Shown piece after piece: positions 1-9,885 of a stretch of 64,000 nt of DNA (the first letter of the stretch is position 1; each line of letters begins with the position of its first letter). The stretch comes from Amycolatopsis sp. WAC 01376. GTDB lineage: Bacteria > Actinomycetota > Actinomycetes > Mycobacteriales > Pseudonocardiaceae. Made by a program: the position numbers and the translations under genes. Under the pieces are notes generated by a model. The model did not search any database. It had not been told where the DNA came from and was given only the letters and a program-made list of their open reading frames with translations. The stretch spans positions 310,001 to 374,000 of the forward strand of contig NZ_QHKL01000006.1 of assembly GCF_003947415.1 (NCBI RefSeq), written 5' to 3'.

Positions 1-513
1 GCCACCGGCCCGGACGTGGCGCTGACCGACCTGCGCATGCCCGCCCCGAGCGGCGCCGCGTTGATCCGGCTGCTCAGGGAACGCGTTCCGGCCACCCGGG
101 TACTGGTGCTGACCACGCACGACACCGACTCCGACGTGTTGCCCGCCGTCGAGGCAGGGGCGATCGGCTATCTGCTCAAGGACGTGCCACGCGAGGAGCT
201 GTTCCGCGCGGTGCGTGCCGCGGCTCGCAACGAGAGCGTGCTCTCCCCGTCGGTGGTCGCGCTGCTCCTCGACCGGGTCCGGCCGCGAAAGCCGGTGACC
301 GAAGCCAAACTGAGCGCGCGGGAACGCGAAGTCCTCGCCCTGATCGCACGCGGCAAGATCAATCGGGAGGCCGCGGCCGAGCTGCACATCAGCGAGGCCA
401 CCGTCAAAACGCATCTGCTGCACATCTACGCCAAACTCGAGGTCCCTGACCGGGCCTCCGCGGTCGCCGCCGCATATCAGCGGGGAATCCTGCGGTCGGA
501 ACGCGACGCCTGA
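1..513 (+). CDS. NarL/FixJ-family response regulator, 3' part
   Basis: Two-component response regulator; the N-terminus lies before the window, and the frame is open from base 1. The visible 170 residues include the phospho-acceptor segment LTDLRMP (Asp at visible residue 10), the conserved receiver lysine in YLLKD, and a C-terminal LuxR-type helix-turn-helix (LSAREREVLALIARG ... ATVKTHLLHIYAKL). The family binds DNA as a phosphorylated dimer. The histidine kinase partner would be upstream and is not visible. No gene follows for over 1 kb, so it ends its transcription unit. The target is unknown; identity with DosR cannot be claimed from this fragment. Confidence 0.93.
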   Translation, partial: ATGPDVALTDLRMPAPSGAALIRLLRERVPATRVLVLTTHDTDSDVLPAVEAGAIGYLLKDVPREELFRAVRAAARNESVLSPSVVALLLDRVRPRKPVTEAKLSAREREVLALIARGKINREAAAELHISEATVKTHLLHIYAKLEVPDRASAVAAAYQRGILRSERDA

Positions 514-1671
514 AAACTGTCCGGTGCCACAGCAGGAACAGTGGGACGCCTGCAGCCAAGCCAGGCGACGGCAGTGATTGACCGCGTTGGTGAAAAACGC
601 ACCCTGCAGGCCAAAGGGGCCTTCCGAACGGAGCGCTGCCGGGCTTATCCACCGGCCAAGCTCCCAGCAGACCAGCTGCCCGACATCGGTCAGGCGGCGG
701 AGAGGATCTCCAGACCATGAATCCCCAAGAATTCCCAGCCCAGCGGGCTGGATCTGCTTGTGGGGTAGTTGTTGGGGTCCCGGACAGGCTCCACTGGGAT
801 GCACAGCGCGAGTCGACTTGTCCGAGGCAAAGGGGCGACTCTTGCAGGTTGCACATCGGTCGCTGAAAGGCCCCTGGTCATCACGGCTGTAGTACCGCGC
901 GTCATGCAGCGCTGGAGGTCCCTGAAGACAGAAACGGGGTATGCGTAAGCCGGCGTCTGTTCTGTTGATCAGGGCCGAGAGTATGTGCATGGTCCCAGGT
1001 GGGGTCAAGCGTATGAGCGCAAGACCAAGCCAGGTGGTCCAGTTCGTTCACTTGGCTTTCGTGCTCGTGCGGAATTGGCGTGGCTCGGAGAGTCCGCTCA
1101 TGCCGTGATAAGTGGCTTCCGCAGGCTGAGGCGGCAACAGGGCGATCAGAGGTCAGCTCGGCTTTTCGCGCAGCTGATCTGGCTGTTCGACGCAGCCGGA
1201 CCGGCCACCGATGTCGGCTGGCCGAAGCCCGATCGGCTTAGCCGCAAACTCAACCCCGGCTGCGCGATGTCACCGTACGGGCTGGGAAAGTAGGAATGAG
1301 GATTCCTCAGCGAGAAATCCACCAGGACTGGATATGCCCGACCGGCGGGCACCCTGCTTGAAACCGCGTATTCCGCATGCCCTTTGCGATGTTCGGCAGA
1401 CGGTCAGAGTGACGTAGGGGGCGGATTGTGCCGGGGACGAGGGTAAGGGTGCATCCCGATCGGCCGAGGCCGGTGGCACGTGGGTGACGTCGGAGTCTCA
1501 GCAGACGGACAGCACGTGCCAGGACCCAATAACGGGCGCAGCTGGCGCCAGGTATCGACGGTCACGGCGCAGCAGTCATCTGGCTTGGTCAGAAGAGGCA
1601 TGCCATACCGAAACTGCTGTGTTCGACTATCGTGGCCTGAGTCACATGGCGGCTAGGTCGGGGAGGACCGC
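514..1671. other. Long intergenic stretch with no convincing gene
   Basis: About 1.16 kb between the response regulator and the NB-ARC gene. Short open frames exist on both strands, but none has high third-position GC, a good ribosome site or a recognisable motif. The candidate starting at 985 has mixed third positions and reads as noise. The last 15 bases carry the ribosome site GGGAGGA of the next gene. Possibly degraded DNA bordering an accessory region. Confidence 0.6.
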
Positions 1672-4311
1672 ATGAACGTTCGACGGGTGGCAGTGCACAG
1701 AACCATCATTGTGGTCGACGTGGAGAGTTTCGGAGATCCCGGTCGGACGAATCGTCATCAGCTCGCGATTCGGCGAGCAGTCTATTGCGCGTTGCAGGCT
1801 GCGTTCGCAGCGGCGGAGGTGAGCTGGGCAGCGTGTCACTGCGAAGACAGAGGTGACGGGGTGTTCATCTTGGCTCCGGCGGAAACGCCAAAGACGCCGT
1901 TCGTCGACGTAATCCCGCTGGCACTTGCCCAGGCTCTGGCTCGACACAATGCTGGTCATCAGGGGCCGGACCGTGTTCGGCTTCGGATGGTCCTGCACGC
2001 CGGTGAAGTGACCTTTGACGACTATGGCGTTACCTCAGCCTCGATCAATTTGGCGTTTCGCCTCCTCGATGCCGGTGTCGTGAAAGATGCGCTACAGAGG
2101 TCGCCCGGCGTGCTCGCGCTGATCACCTCGGATTGGTTCTTCGACGAAGTCGTGCGACACAGCAGCGTGCTTGACCCTGCAGAATTTCGCTTAGTCCGCA
2201 TCTCGGTTAAAGAGACCGATGCTCTCGGCTGGATTTGTCTTCCAGATCAACCGGGTCTGTCCGTCGTCGAGGCGGCCGAACCGCCTCCTCGGCCGGAAGT
2301 CGCAGTCCCGCGTCAAATGCCGGCGCAGCCGCACTCCTTCGTTGGCCGCACACGCGATATCGAGACCCTGAACGCGGAGTTGGCGCCTGGGAAGAACTCG
2401 ATGTCAGGTGTGGCGATAGCTGTTGTCAGGGGCGTTGGGGGAGCAGGCAAGACCTGGTTGGCGTTGCACTGGGCCTACCGTCATCTGCGCCGTTTCCCTG
2501 ACGGCCAGCTTTTTGTCGATCTCGGCGGATTTGGGCCTGAGCACGAGCCACGCTCACCGCAAGTGGTACTACGCAGATTCCTCGAGGCGCTCGGTGTCGA
2601 GTCGGCGCGTATCCCTGCTGATCCAGACGCCCGGGTTGCAATGTACCGGAGCCGGATGGCGGATCGACGGATGCTGATCTTCCTGGACAATGCCCGTGAT
2701 TCCGCGCAAGTGCTGCCATTACTGCCAGGTGGTTCGTCCTGTACTGTCCTTGTGACGAGCCGCGATCATATGTCCGGCCTGGTCACGGCCTACGGTGCGC
2801 ACCTTGTCCCTATCAACGTGTTGCCCCGCGAAGAGGCTCGTGCCCTGCTCGCAACTCGATTAGGAGAAGACAGGCTCACGGCCGAACCCGCTGCTGTCGA
2901 GGAACTAGTCGGATGCTGCGGCGGGATACCGCTTGCCCTTAGTATCATTGCAGGACGCGCGCACTCCTACCCGGAATTTCCACTCGCGGCGCTTGCGCGC
3001 GAACTGCGTGACACGCAGACAAGACTTAGCGCGCTGGATGATGACGACACCGCGAGCTTGCCGGCGGTCCTATCGTGGTCGATCGCCGCGCTCGCACTCG
3101 ACCACGTACGCAGTTTTGCCCTTCTAAGTATTGCTCCAGGCTTCACCATTGGCCAATCTGCCTTTGCAAGCCTGGTCGGACTGCCCGCCCAAGACGCCAA
3201 ACTGCATCTGCGGGCATTAGAGCGAGTGTCGTTAATTGAACAGCCAGCGCCTGGTCGATGGCGCACACATGATCTCGTCCGCTTGTACGCAGTGGACCAG
3301 GCGCGCCGCACTATCGACAGAAGTGAACTTGCCGAGGCGCTACGACGTCTCGCGGACTACTATACTCATACGGCCCTCGCCTGTGATCAGATGATCCCGC
3401 CTCTGCGGGTGCAGCCGACGCTCGATCGCCCCCGGTCGGGCTGCCACATTGATCGTTCGGCTAGCCTGACGGAGGCTTTTGCCTGGTTTGACAGCGAGCA
3501 TGAGTCTTTGATGGCAATCATCCGTTTGGCTGCGGAGAAGCAATGGGACGTCATTGTCGTAGGCCTTGGGCGAATTCTCGGTGGATACCACTACCCGCGG
3601 GGAAAATTTCACGACGAACTGGTCGTCTCGCCTGTGATTATCGAAGCTGCTCAGCGGTTGGGCGATTCGGCGGAGCGGTCTCATGCTCACAGGCGCCTCG
3701 GGTTCGCGCTGGGGCTAACTGGGCAGCATTGTAACGCCATCGTGCACAATGGAAAAGCGCTAGAAATCGCCAAAAATAGCGACGATCCCTTCAATGAAGC
3801 ACAGGCGCACCGCATCTTTGGATATCTATATGAACAGTCTGGCGATGAGGCGTATGCATATGAGCACGTGATGATCGCTGCACGACTGTTTCGGTCACTC
3901 AACGCTGGAGTCTACGAGGCCGAATCGCTTAATATGATGGCGTGGTATCTGGCGCGTCTGGGACGATACGACGAGGCGAACGCGAATCGAGCGACAGCAC
4001 TCACTTTGAGTCGAGAGTACCGCCACCCGGCGGGCGAGGCAAACAGTCTTGACATCCTTGGGTACCTGGCACACCACACCGGGCGTCCCACCGAAGCGCT
4101 CGATTGCTACCTTAGAGCGCTCGATCTGTTCCGTGAAAGCGGCCACACGCGATGTCAGCCCGACACGCTAGACCGGCTCGGACATACATACGTTGCCCTG
4201 CGGCAAACAGCCCAGGCTGTCGAAGCTTGGCAACAGGCTCTCATGCTGTGCGAGACTCAAGGTCGGACGAGTGAAGCTGCCCGGATTCAGAAGCAACTTG
4301 ACTCCGTTTGA
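1672..4311 (+). CDS. Cyclase-homology / NB-ARC (STAND) NTPase / TPR protein
   Basis: Predicted signalling NTPase of 879 residues. Residues about 10-185 resemble the nucleotidyl-cyclase fold (VVDVES near the N-terminus, EDRGDG, then VRLRMVLHAGEV), without enough to claim activity. An NB-ARC ATPase follows: FVGR entry motif, Walker A GVGGAGKT at 254-261, Walker B MLIFLDNA with Asp339, and TSRD sensor. TPR-like helices fill about 640-870. The start ATG has GGGAGGA upstream. At least five in-frame TTA codons (2191, 2719, 2860, 3217, 3232), rare in high-GC actinomycetes, and a lower GC than its neighbours suggest horizontal transfer. STAND NTPases of this type act as inducible switches in regulation or phage defence. 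The partner effector is not obvious; it could also be an AfsR-like regulator lacking a SARP domain. Confidence 0.85.
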   Translation: MNVRRVAVHRTIIVVDVESFGDPGRTNRHQLAIRRAVYCALQAAFAAAEVSWAACHCEDRGDGVFILAPAETPKTPFVDVIPLALAQALARHNAGHQGPDRVRLRMVLHAGEVTFDDYGVTSASINLAFRLLDAGVVKDALQRSPGVLALITSDWFFDEVVRHSSVLDPAEFRLVRISVKETDALGWICLPDQPGLSVVEAAEPPPRPEVAVPRQMPAQPHSFVGRTRDIETLNAELAPGKNSMSGVAIAVVRGVGGAGKTWLALHWAYRHLRRFPDGQLFVDLGGFGPEHEPRSPQVVLRRFLEALGVESARIPADPDARVAMYRSRMADRRMLIFLDNARDSAQVLPLLPGGSSCTVLVTSRDHMSGLVTAYGAHLVPINVLPREEARALLATRLGEDRLTAEPAAVEELVGCCGGIPLALSIIAGRAHSYPEFPLAALARELRDTQTRLSALDDDDTASLPAVLSWSIAALALDHVRSFALLSIAPGFTIGQSAFASLVGLPAQDAKLHLRALERVSLIEQPAPGRWRTHDLVRLYAVDQARRTIDRSELAEALRRLADYYTHTALACDQMIPPLRVQPTLDRPRSGCHIDRSASLTEAFAWFDSEHESLMAIIRLAAEKQWDVIVVGLGRILGGYHYPRGKFHDELVVSPVIIEAAQRLGDSAERSHAHRRLGFALGLTGQHCNAIVHNGKALEIAKNSDDPFNEAQAHRIFGYLYEQSGDEAYAYEHVMIAARLFRSLNAGVYEAESLNMMAWYLARLGRYDEANANRATALTLSREYRHPAGEANSLDILGYLAHHTGRPTEALDCYLRALDLFRESGHTRCQPDTLDRLGHTYVALRQTAQAVEAWQQALMLCETQGRTSEAARIQKQLDSV

Positions 4312-5009
4312 GAGCCGGAAACGCCGCTCCGACAACCGGCGCGCACGAAAGCTGTGCTCCGATGAAGCCGAGCTGGCTTCATCCAGGCAGCGCCTGGGCC
4401 GTACTCATCGCGACGGTGGTGTCTGACTGGGCGCATCCAGCTTGGTCTGAGTGCGACGCTTACGATGAGGTTGCCCACTTCGCTACGTCAGTCCGCGGAG
4501 CTCGGCTTCGCAGCTTCTGTCCCAGCGGTTTCGATCTATCGCGATCAGCTGGCCCTCGGCATGCCGATCATGGGCCTCCGGATGACCCTTACTTCAGCTT
4601 GCGGCGTGTGCGCCGGCGTAAGGCGCCTTGCGGCGGCTAACAAAACTGGCGGAGGGCGGCTGCTCGTGACTTCGGGCTTGGCCAGCGCAATCGGATGTCA
4701 ACCGCCTCCTGGCGAGTCAAGGCAGGCCATGTCGACGGGCTGCCGCCGCCGTGCGTATCGTCTGGTGAAGGTCGTGGAACGCTCTTGTGATGGGGCCTGA
4801 CCTTCGAGAACCTGCGCGACCCTCCACCGCCAGGTTAGGTTCAAGCAGGGCCCTGCCTGTGGCCGTGACCATCGCCAAGATCGCTCAGGTGCTGGGCGAG
4901 CTTGTGATCAGCGACGACTGATCATGCGGGTCGCTGCGAGTGGATCGGCGCACGGCAGTTGTCGGTGCTCTTCGGTATGGTCGCTCCGTATGCGGTGAAG
5001 GGATGGATC
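4312..5009. other. Intergenic stretch, possible regulator remnant at its end
   Basis: Nothing convincing is coded for most of this 700-bp gap. Near its end, about 4855-4920 on the plus strand, a short frame reads VTIAKIAQVLGELVISDD followed by a stop. This resembles the C-terminal end of XRE-family regulators, so a decayed helix-turn-helix gene may have preceded the GHKL gene. The resemblance is brief and only suggestive. Confidence 0.35.
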
Positions 5010-7049
5010 ATGGCGCTGACGACCTCCCTGGCGGGTCGAGTCCGCAACACGAGCTTGCCCAAGAGTCACGCGCTCCTGCCGCTCCTCGAGGCAATCGTCA
5101 ACGGTATTCAGGCGATTGACGCGTGGCAGGAGTACTCCGCAGTGCCTGGCCGGATCGACGTGAGGGTGCATCGCGACGCACAGGTCGAGTTCGACTTCGG
5201 TCCATCGGGTCCTGGGCGCGCCCCGATGAAGCCGATCGTCGGCTTCACGGTCGAGGACAACGGCGTGGGATTCACGGCTCAGAACATGTCCTCGTTCGAG
5301 ACGTTGGACAGCGGCTACAAGTCGGACCTCGGTTGCCGCGGCGTCGGACGACTGCTGTGGCTCAAGGCCTTCGACAGGGTGTCGGTCCGCAGCGCGTACG
5401 AGGACGAGGGCGGTCAGTTACGAGGACGCCAGTTCAGGTTCTCGGTCGATCGCGAGGTCGAGCACGGCGGTGACGCGGACGGGTTCACGCGCACTGGTGC
5501 GGTGGTGAGCCTCGACGGTTTCAAGAAGTCTTTCCAGCAGCACGCGCCGAAAGGCGTCGACGCCATCGCGCGCGAGGTGTTCGAGCACTGCATCTGGTAC
5601 TTCCTCCGGCCCGGCGGCGCGCCTATCGTGATGATCGCGGACGACGACGAGTCGGTGTCGCTGGCAGACCTGATGGACGAGTTCGTCGACTCGGCGATGT
5701 CGTCGTCGGTGATCGAGGTCAAGGGCAAGAAGTTCGACATGCTGAACCTTCGCCTCAAGTCGTCTACACGCAACTCCGTACCCCGTCTCCACTGGTGCGC
5801 GGCAAGCCGCGTCGTCATCGAGGAGAACCTGAGCGGGAAAGTGCCAGGGCTCCACGGCAAGCTCAAGGACCAGAAGTCCGGCGAATTCGTCTACGCGTGC
5901 TATCTGACATCGGATTACCTTGACGACCGTGTCCGGTCCGATCGGACGGCGTTCGACATCAGCGAACACAACGCTGGGGAGACGCTCGTCGACGACCTCT
6001 CGCTAGACGACATCCGGGAGGCCGTCCACGAAGAAGTCGGAAAGATCCTCCAAGATCCGCTCAAGTCCGCTCGTGAGCAGGGCAAGCAGCGCATCCACGA
6101 CTTCGTGAGCAAGCATGCTCCGCGGTACCGACCGGTCCTGGCCAAGATCGAGGAGCGTGGGATCACGGTCGATCCATCGGTCAAGGACCAGGACCTTGAG
6201 TTCCTGCTCCATCGGCACCTGCAGAAGATCGAATCCGAAGCGCTAGTACAAGGACAGGAGATCTTTGCGGAAGCCGACTCGGAGCCGGGGGAGGATTACG
6301 CGGAGCGGCTCGCGACGTACCTCAGCACCGTCAGCGAGATCAACCAATCAGACCTGGCCGCCTACGTGGCGCGCCGCCGAACGGTGCTGGATCTACTCGA
6401 GCGTCTGATCCGCGCGGACAAGGACGGAAACTACAGCCGAGAGGACGCGATCCACACCTTGATCGTTCCCATGCGGACAGACTCCAATGAGGTCTCCTCC
6501 GAAGGCTCGAACTTGTGGATCATCGATGAGAGGCTCGCATTCCACGACTACCTCGCGTCCGACAAGACGCTGAAGAGCATGCCGATCACGGGGTCCGTTT
6601 CCACCAAAGAGCCCGACATACTCGCGACGCGTCTCAACGACTCGCCGGTGCTGGCAGCGGAGGGGCAGAAGCTGCCGCTGCCGTCGATCGTCGTGGTCGA
6701 GATCAAGCGTCCGATGCGCAAGGACGCTACCGAGGACAAGAACCCGATCCAGCAGTGCCTCGACTATGTCAAGAGGATCCGCGCAGGAGGCGTGCTGACC
6801 GCGACGGGGAGACCAATCCCACCGACACAGGAGCCCCCAGCCTTCTGCTACATCATCGCCGACCTCACGGCCAAGATGATCGAGCGGTGCGAGATCTCAA
6901 ACCTGCGGCCGACTCACGACGGCCTCGGATACTTCGGCTTCAATGACTCAGCCAAGGCGTACATCGAGGTCATGAGCTTCGATGGGCTGGTCAACTCGGC
7001 CACGGAGAGGAACCGGGCGTTCTTCGACAAGCTGGGGCTGCCCAGCTAG
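5010..7049 (+). CDS. GHKL (HSP90-like) ATPase with C-terminal PD-(D/E)XK nuclease signature
   Basis: Protein of 679 residues. The N-terminus has the GHKL ATP-binding motifs: N box LLEAIVNGIQAID (Glu27, Asn31), G1 box EDNGVGF with Asp83, and a glycine-rich GCRGVGRLLWL segment. After a long middle region, the C-terminus carries a PD-(D/E)XK-like constellation: Asp536 in EPDILATRLN, Glu564 and Lys566 in VVVEIKRP, then Gln581 in IQQCLDYV. Together these suggest an ATP-driven conformational switch joined to a DNase. The ATG at 5010 has GAAGGGA upstream and is preferred over TTG 4959 or ATG 4977. One TTA codon occurs at 5418. It sits beside the NB-ARC gene in a likely defence-type region. The exact family was not recognised, so function is inferred from motifs. 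Confidence 0.8.
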   Translation: MALTTSLAGRVRNTSLPKSHALLPLLEAIVNGIQAIDAWQEYSAVPGRIDVRVHRDAQVEFDFGPSGPGRAPMKPIVGFTVEDNGVGFTAQNMSSFETLDSGYKSDLGCRGVGRLLWLKAFDRVSVRSAYEDEGGQLRGRQFRFSVDREVEHGGDADGFTRTGAVVSLDGFKKSFQQHAPKGVDAIAREVFEHCIWYFLRPGGAPIVMIADDDESVSLADLMDEFVDSAMSSSVIEVKGKKFDMLNLRLKSSTRNSVPRLHWCAASRVVIEENLSGKVPGLHGKLKDQKSGEFVYACYLTSDYLDDRVRSDRTAFDISEHNAGETLVDDLSLDDIREAVHEEVGKILQDPLKSAREQGKQRIHDFVSKHAPRYRPVLAKIEERGITVDPSVKDQDLEFLLHRHLQKIESEALVQGQEIFAEADSEPGEDYAERLATYLSTVSEINQSDLAAYVARRRTVLDLLERLIRADKDGNYSREDAIHTLIVPMRTDSNEVSSEGSNLWIIDERLAFHDYLASDKTLKSMPITGSVSTKEPDILATRLNDSPVLAAEGQKLPLPSIVVVEIKRPMRKDATEDKNPIQQCLDYVKRIRAGGVLTATGRPIPPTQEPPAFCYIIADLTAKMIERCEISNLRPTHDGLGYFGFNDSAKAYIEVMSFDGLVNSATERNRAFFDKLGLPS

Positions 7050-7104
7050 GCGCATCATGCGGTCGAGGTCTCCATGACTCTCATGCTCGAGCCGATTCTC
7101 CGCA

Positions 7105-7353
7105 GTGCCGCATCGACCCGCCGACACCCAGGCGATCTGCCACGTCCTCGTGCGCGAGCACGAGGGCACCGACCTTTCTGGCATACACGCCGACTTCACC
7201 GGCGACGCGGTCCTCTCGTACACGTGCCAGCAGTTGTTCGCGCGGGCAGACCGGGACCTTGATGTCGATCGGGTCGAGTCGTGCCGAATCTTTAGGCCGA
7301 GCTGTGGACAGGAGCCCCGTGGACATGTTGGGCTGAGACCCGGCCGAACCTGA
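7105..7353 (+). CDS. Possible small hypothetical protein or remnant
   Basis: An 82-codon frame starting with GTG in the 330-bp gap before the ABC transporter. Its third codon positions are mostly G or C over the first 60 codons (CHVLVREHEGTDLSG and onward), as in real genes here. No ribosome site or known domain was recognised. The opposite strand is also open. It may be a small gene or the remains of a longer one. Confidence 0.3.
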   Translation: MPHRPADTQAICHVLVREHEGTDLSGIHADFTGDAVLSYTCQQLFARADRDLDVDRVESCRIFRPSCGQEPRGHVGLRPGRT

Positions 7354-7379
7354 CGTGGTCGGCCATTTTCCATCCTGCG

Positions 7380-9857
7380 ATGTCGAGGAGCGGCGCCCTG
7401 AGCCTGTGGGAGTACCTCCGAGAGAACTGGATCGACGTCGTGAACGACGCGATCCTGCACGTGGATCTCACCCTGGCGGCGATGGCACTGGCCGTGCTGG
7501 TCGGCATGACGATCGGCCTGCTCACCTACCGGCGGCGGTGGCTGGGCGCGATGGCGACCACGACGACGGCGGCGTTCCTGACCATCCCGTCGATCGCGCT
7601 GCTGGGCATCCTGATCGGCCCGTTCGGGCTGGGGTTGACGAATGTCCTGTGCGCACTGGTGCTCTACGCACTGCTGCCGATCACGCGCAACACGATCGTC
7701 GGGCTGCGTGGCGTCGATCCGGCCGTGGTGGACGCGGCGCGTGGTATGGGGTTCGGCCGCGTGCGGCTGCTGTTTCGCGTGCGGCTGCCGCTTGCCTGGC
7801 CGGTGATCCTTTCCGGCATCCGGGTCTCGACGCAGATCACGATCGGTATCGCGGCCATTGGCGCGTATGTCAAGGGTCCCGGCCTCGGCAACGAGATCTT
7901 CGACGGGCTCGGCCGGTTCGGCTCGGTCAACTCGCTGAACCAGGTGCTCACCGGAACGCTCGGGATCATGGTGCTGGCGCTGCTGTTCGACCTGGCCTTC
8001 GTGGTGGTCGGCAAGCTGACCACACGGCGACGTCCCCTTGCCCGCCGAGGAGTGGCTCCGACGACGTCGGGGGGAGCGGCCGGAAAGGGCGGCGAGACGA
8101 TCGAGCTGCGGGACGTCAGCAAGCACTACCCCGGGCGAGCGGTACCGGCGGTCGAAAGCCTGACGATGCGCATCCCCGCGGGTGAGATCGTCGTGCTGAC
8201 CGGTCCGTCGGGGTGCGGCAAGACGACCACGATGCGGATGATCAACCGGCTCGTCGAGCCCACCGCTGGCGTCGTCACGATCGGCGGCACCGACGTGTCG
8301 GCGCTCGACCTCGACGAACACCGGCGCAACACCGGCTACGTCATCCAGCAGGTCGGGCTTTTCCCGCACCTGCGAGTGGACGCCAACATCGGCGTGGTGC
8401 CGCGGGTGCTCGGCTGGACTCGACGACGCATCGCCGGCCGCGTGCGCGAATTGCTCGACGTCGTCGGCCTGACCCGCGAGTACGGCATCCGGTACCCGCG
8501 TGAGCTTTCCGGTGGTCAGCAGCAGCGCGTCGGTGTGGCGCGGGCGATGGCCGCGGACCCGCCGGTCATGCTGATGGACGAGCCGTTCGGCTCCACCGAC
8601 CCGATCACGCGCGCCCGGCTGCAGGACGAATTCCTTCGCCTGCAACGGGAAGTGCGCAAGACGATCGTGTTCGTCACGCACGACTTCGACGAGGCGCTGA
8701 AGGTCGGTGACCGGATCGCCGTGCTGCGGCCGCGGTCGGTGATCGCTCAGTACGACACGCCCCAGGCGATCCTCGCCGCGCCGGCGGACGACTACGTCGC
8801 GAGCTTCGTCGGCTCGAAGCGGAATCTGAAGCGGCTCGCGCTGATCCGGGTGGGTGACCTCGGCCTCCGGCCGTCGGCAGAGCCGGACGGCTTGCCTCAG
8901 GTCCGGCCCGACGCCACCCTGCGGGACGTGCTGGACGTGATGGTGCGGACCGGCAGCACCGAGGTCGTGGTCACCGAGGACGGCACCGCGCGGCCGCTGG
9001 GGGTGTGCGACGTGCCCAGCCTCGTCGCGGCGCTCAGGCTTACAGAGGAGGGACCCACCGGCGAGGCGCCCGCGCCCGCGGACACAGGGGAGGCGCCACC
9101 GCCGGGCACGGACGCCACGGTGCCCACACGGCCTCGTCGGCGACGGCTCGGGTTGCTGGTGCGCCCGGTCCTGCTGACCATCGCCTTGCTGGCGCTCTTC
9201 ATGATCGTGCGTGCGCATCCGATCGACTCGATCGAACAGCGTTTCCTCAACGCCGGCGAGATCTTCACCGAACTGGGCGCGCACCTGCGGCTCACCCTGA
9301 TCTCGACGGCGTGCACGATCGCCATCGCCCTCCCGCTCGGCATCCTGCTCACCCGCGCCGGCGCCCGCTGGGCCCGGCCCATCGGACTGGGGCTGGGCAA
9401 CCTCGGCCAGGCGATCCCGTCGATCGGGCTCGTCGTGCTGCTCGCGCTCTGGATCGGCACGGGCACCGCGACGGCGGTGACGGCGCTCGTCGTCTACGCG
9501 ACCTTGCCGGTGCTGCGCAACACGATCGTCGGTCTCGACGACGTCGATCCGACCCTCGTCGACGCCGCGCGCGGCATGGGCATGGGCAAGACGGCCGTCC
9601 TGTGGCGGATAGAACTGCCGCTGGCCGTCCCGGTGATTCTCGCCGGGATCCGGACCGCGCTGGTGCTCACCGTCGCGAGCGCGACGCTGGCGACCTTCAT
9701 CGACGGCGGCGGTCTCGGCGGAGGGCTCGTCGCCGGGATCGGCCTGGACCGCCCGATCCTGAGCCTGACCTTCGGCATCATCGTCGCCGCACTGGCGCTC
9801 TTCGTCGACTGGCTGGGGCTGGTCGCCGAGGAGTTCCTGCACCCGCGCGGCATGTAG
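7380..9857 (+). CDS. Glycine betaine/choline-type ABC transporter, fused permease-ATPase-permease
   Basis: An 825-residue protein joining three transporter subunits that are usually separate. Residues 1-220 form an OpuCB/ProW-type permease with the inner-membrane coupling segment VDAARGMGFG. Residues about 240-500 are the ATPase: Walker A GPSGCGKTT, signature LSGGQQQRVGVARA, Walker B VMLMDEP, switch VTHD, then a single CBS-like stretch near 510-560. Residues about 595-825 form a second permease with VDAARGMGMG. The lipoprotein encoded 28 bases downstream is the OpuAC/ProX-type receptor. The likely role is uptake of compatible solutes such as glycine betaine, carnitine or choline; the exact ligand is not readable. 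No strong ribosome site precedes ATG 7380, so the first residues are uncertain. Confidence 0.9.
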   Translation: MSRSGALSLWEYLRENWIDVVNDAILHVDLTLAAMALAVLVGMTIGLLTYRRRWLGAMATTTTAAFLTIPSIALLGILIGPFGLGLTNVLCALVLYALLPITRNTIVGLRGVDPAVVDAARGMGFGRVRLLFRVRLPLAWPVILSGIRVSTQITIGIAAIGAYVKGPGLGNEIFDGLGRFGSVNSLNQVLTGTLGIMVLALLFDLAFVVVGKLTTRRRPLARRGVAPTTSGGAAGKGGETIELRDVSKHYPGRAVPAVESLTMRIPAGEIVVLTGPSGCGKTTTMRMINRLVEPTAGVVTIGGTDVSALDLDEHRRNTGYVIQQVGLFPHLRVDANIGVVPRVLGWTRRRIAGRVRELLDVVGLTREYGIRYPRELSGGQQQRVGVARAMAADPPVMLMDEPFGSTDPITRARLQDEFLRLQREVRKTIVFVTHDFDEALKVGDRIAVLRPRSVIAQYDTPQAILAAPADDYVASFVGSKRNLKRLALIRVGDLGLRPSAEPDGLPQVRPDATLRDVLDVMVRTGSTEVVVTEDGTARPLGVCDVPSLVAALRLTEEGPTGEAPAPADTGEAPPPGTDATVPTRPRRRRLGLLVRPVLLTIALLALFMIVRAHPIDSIEQRFLNAGEIFTELGAHLRLTLISTACTIAIALPLGILLTRAGARWARPIGLGLGNLGQAIPSIGLVVLLALWIGTGTATAVTALVVYATLPVLRNTIVGLDDVDPTLVDAARGMGMGKTAVLWRIELPLAVPVILAGIRTALVLTVASATLATFIDGGGLGGGLVAGIGLDRPILSLTFGIIVAALALFVDWLGLVAEEFLHPRGM

Positions 9858-9885
9858 CTCGACCGACTTCAAGGAGGATCGACCC

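Noticed and set aside
1..513. Assigning the partial response regulator as DosR/DevR
   Set aside because: It is a generic NarL/FixJ member, lies 37 kb from the island, and lacks any feature specific for DosR in the visible part.
985..1293. 102-codon open frame
   Set aside because: Mixed third-position bases, no ribosome site and no recognisable motif.
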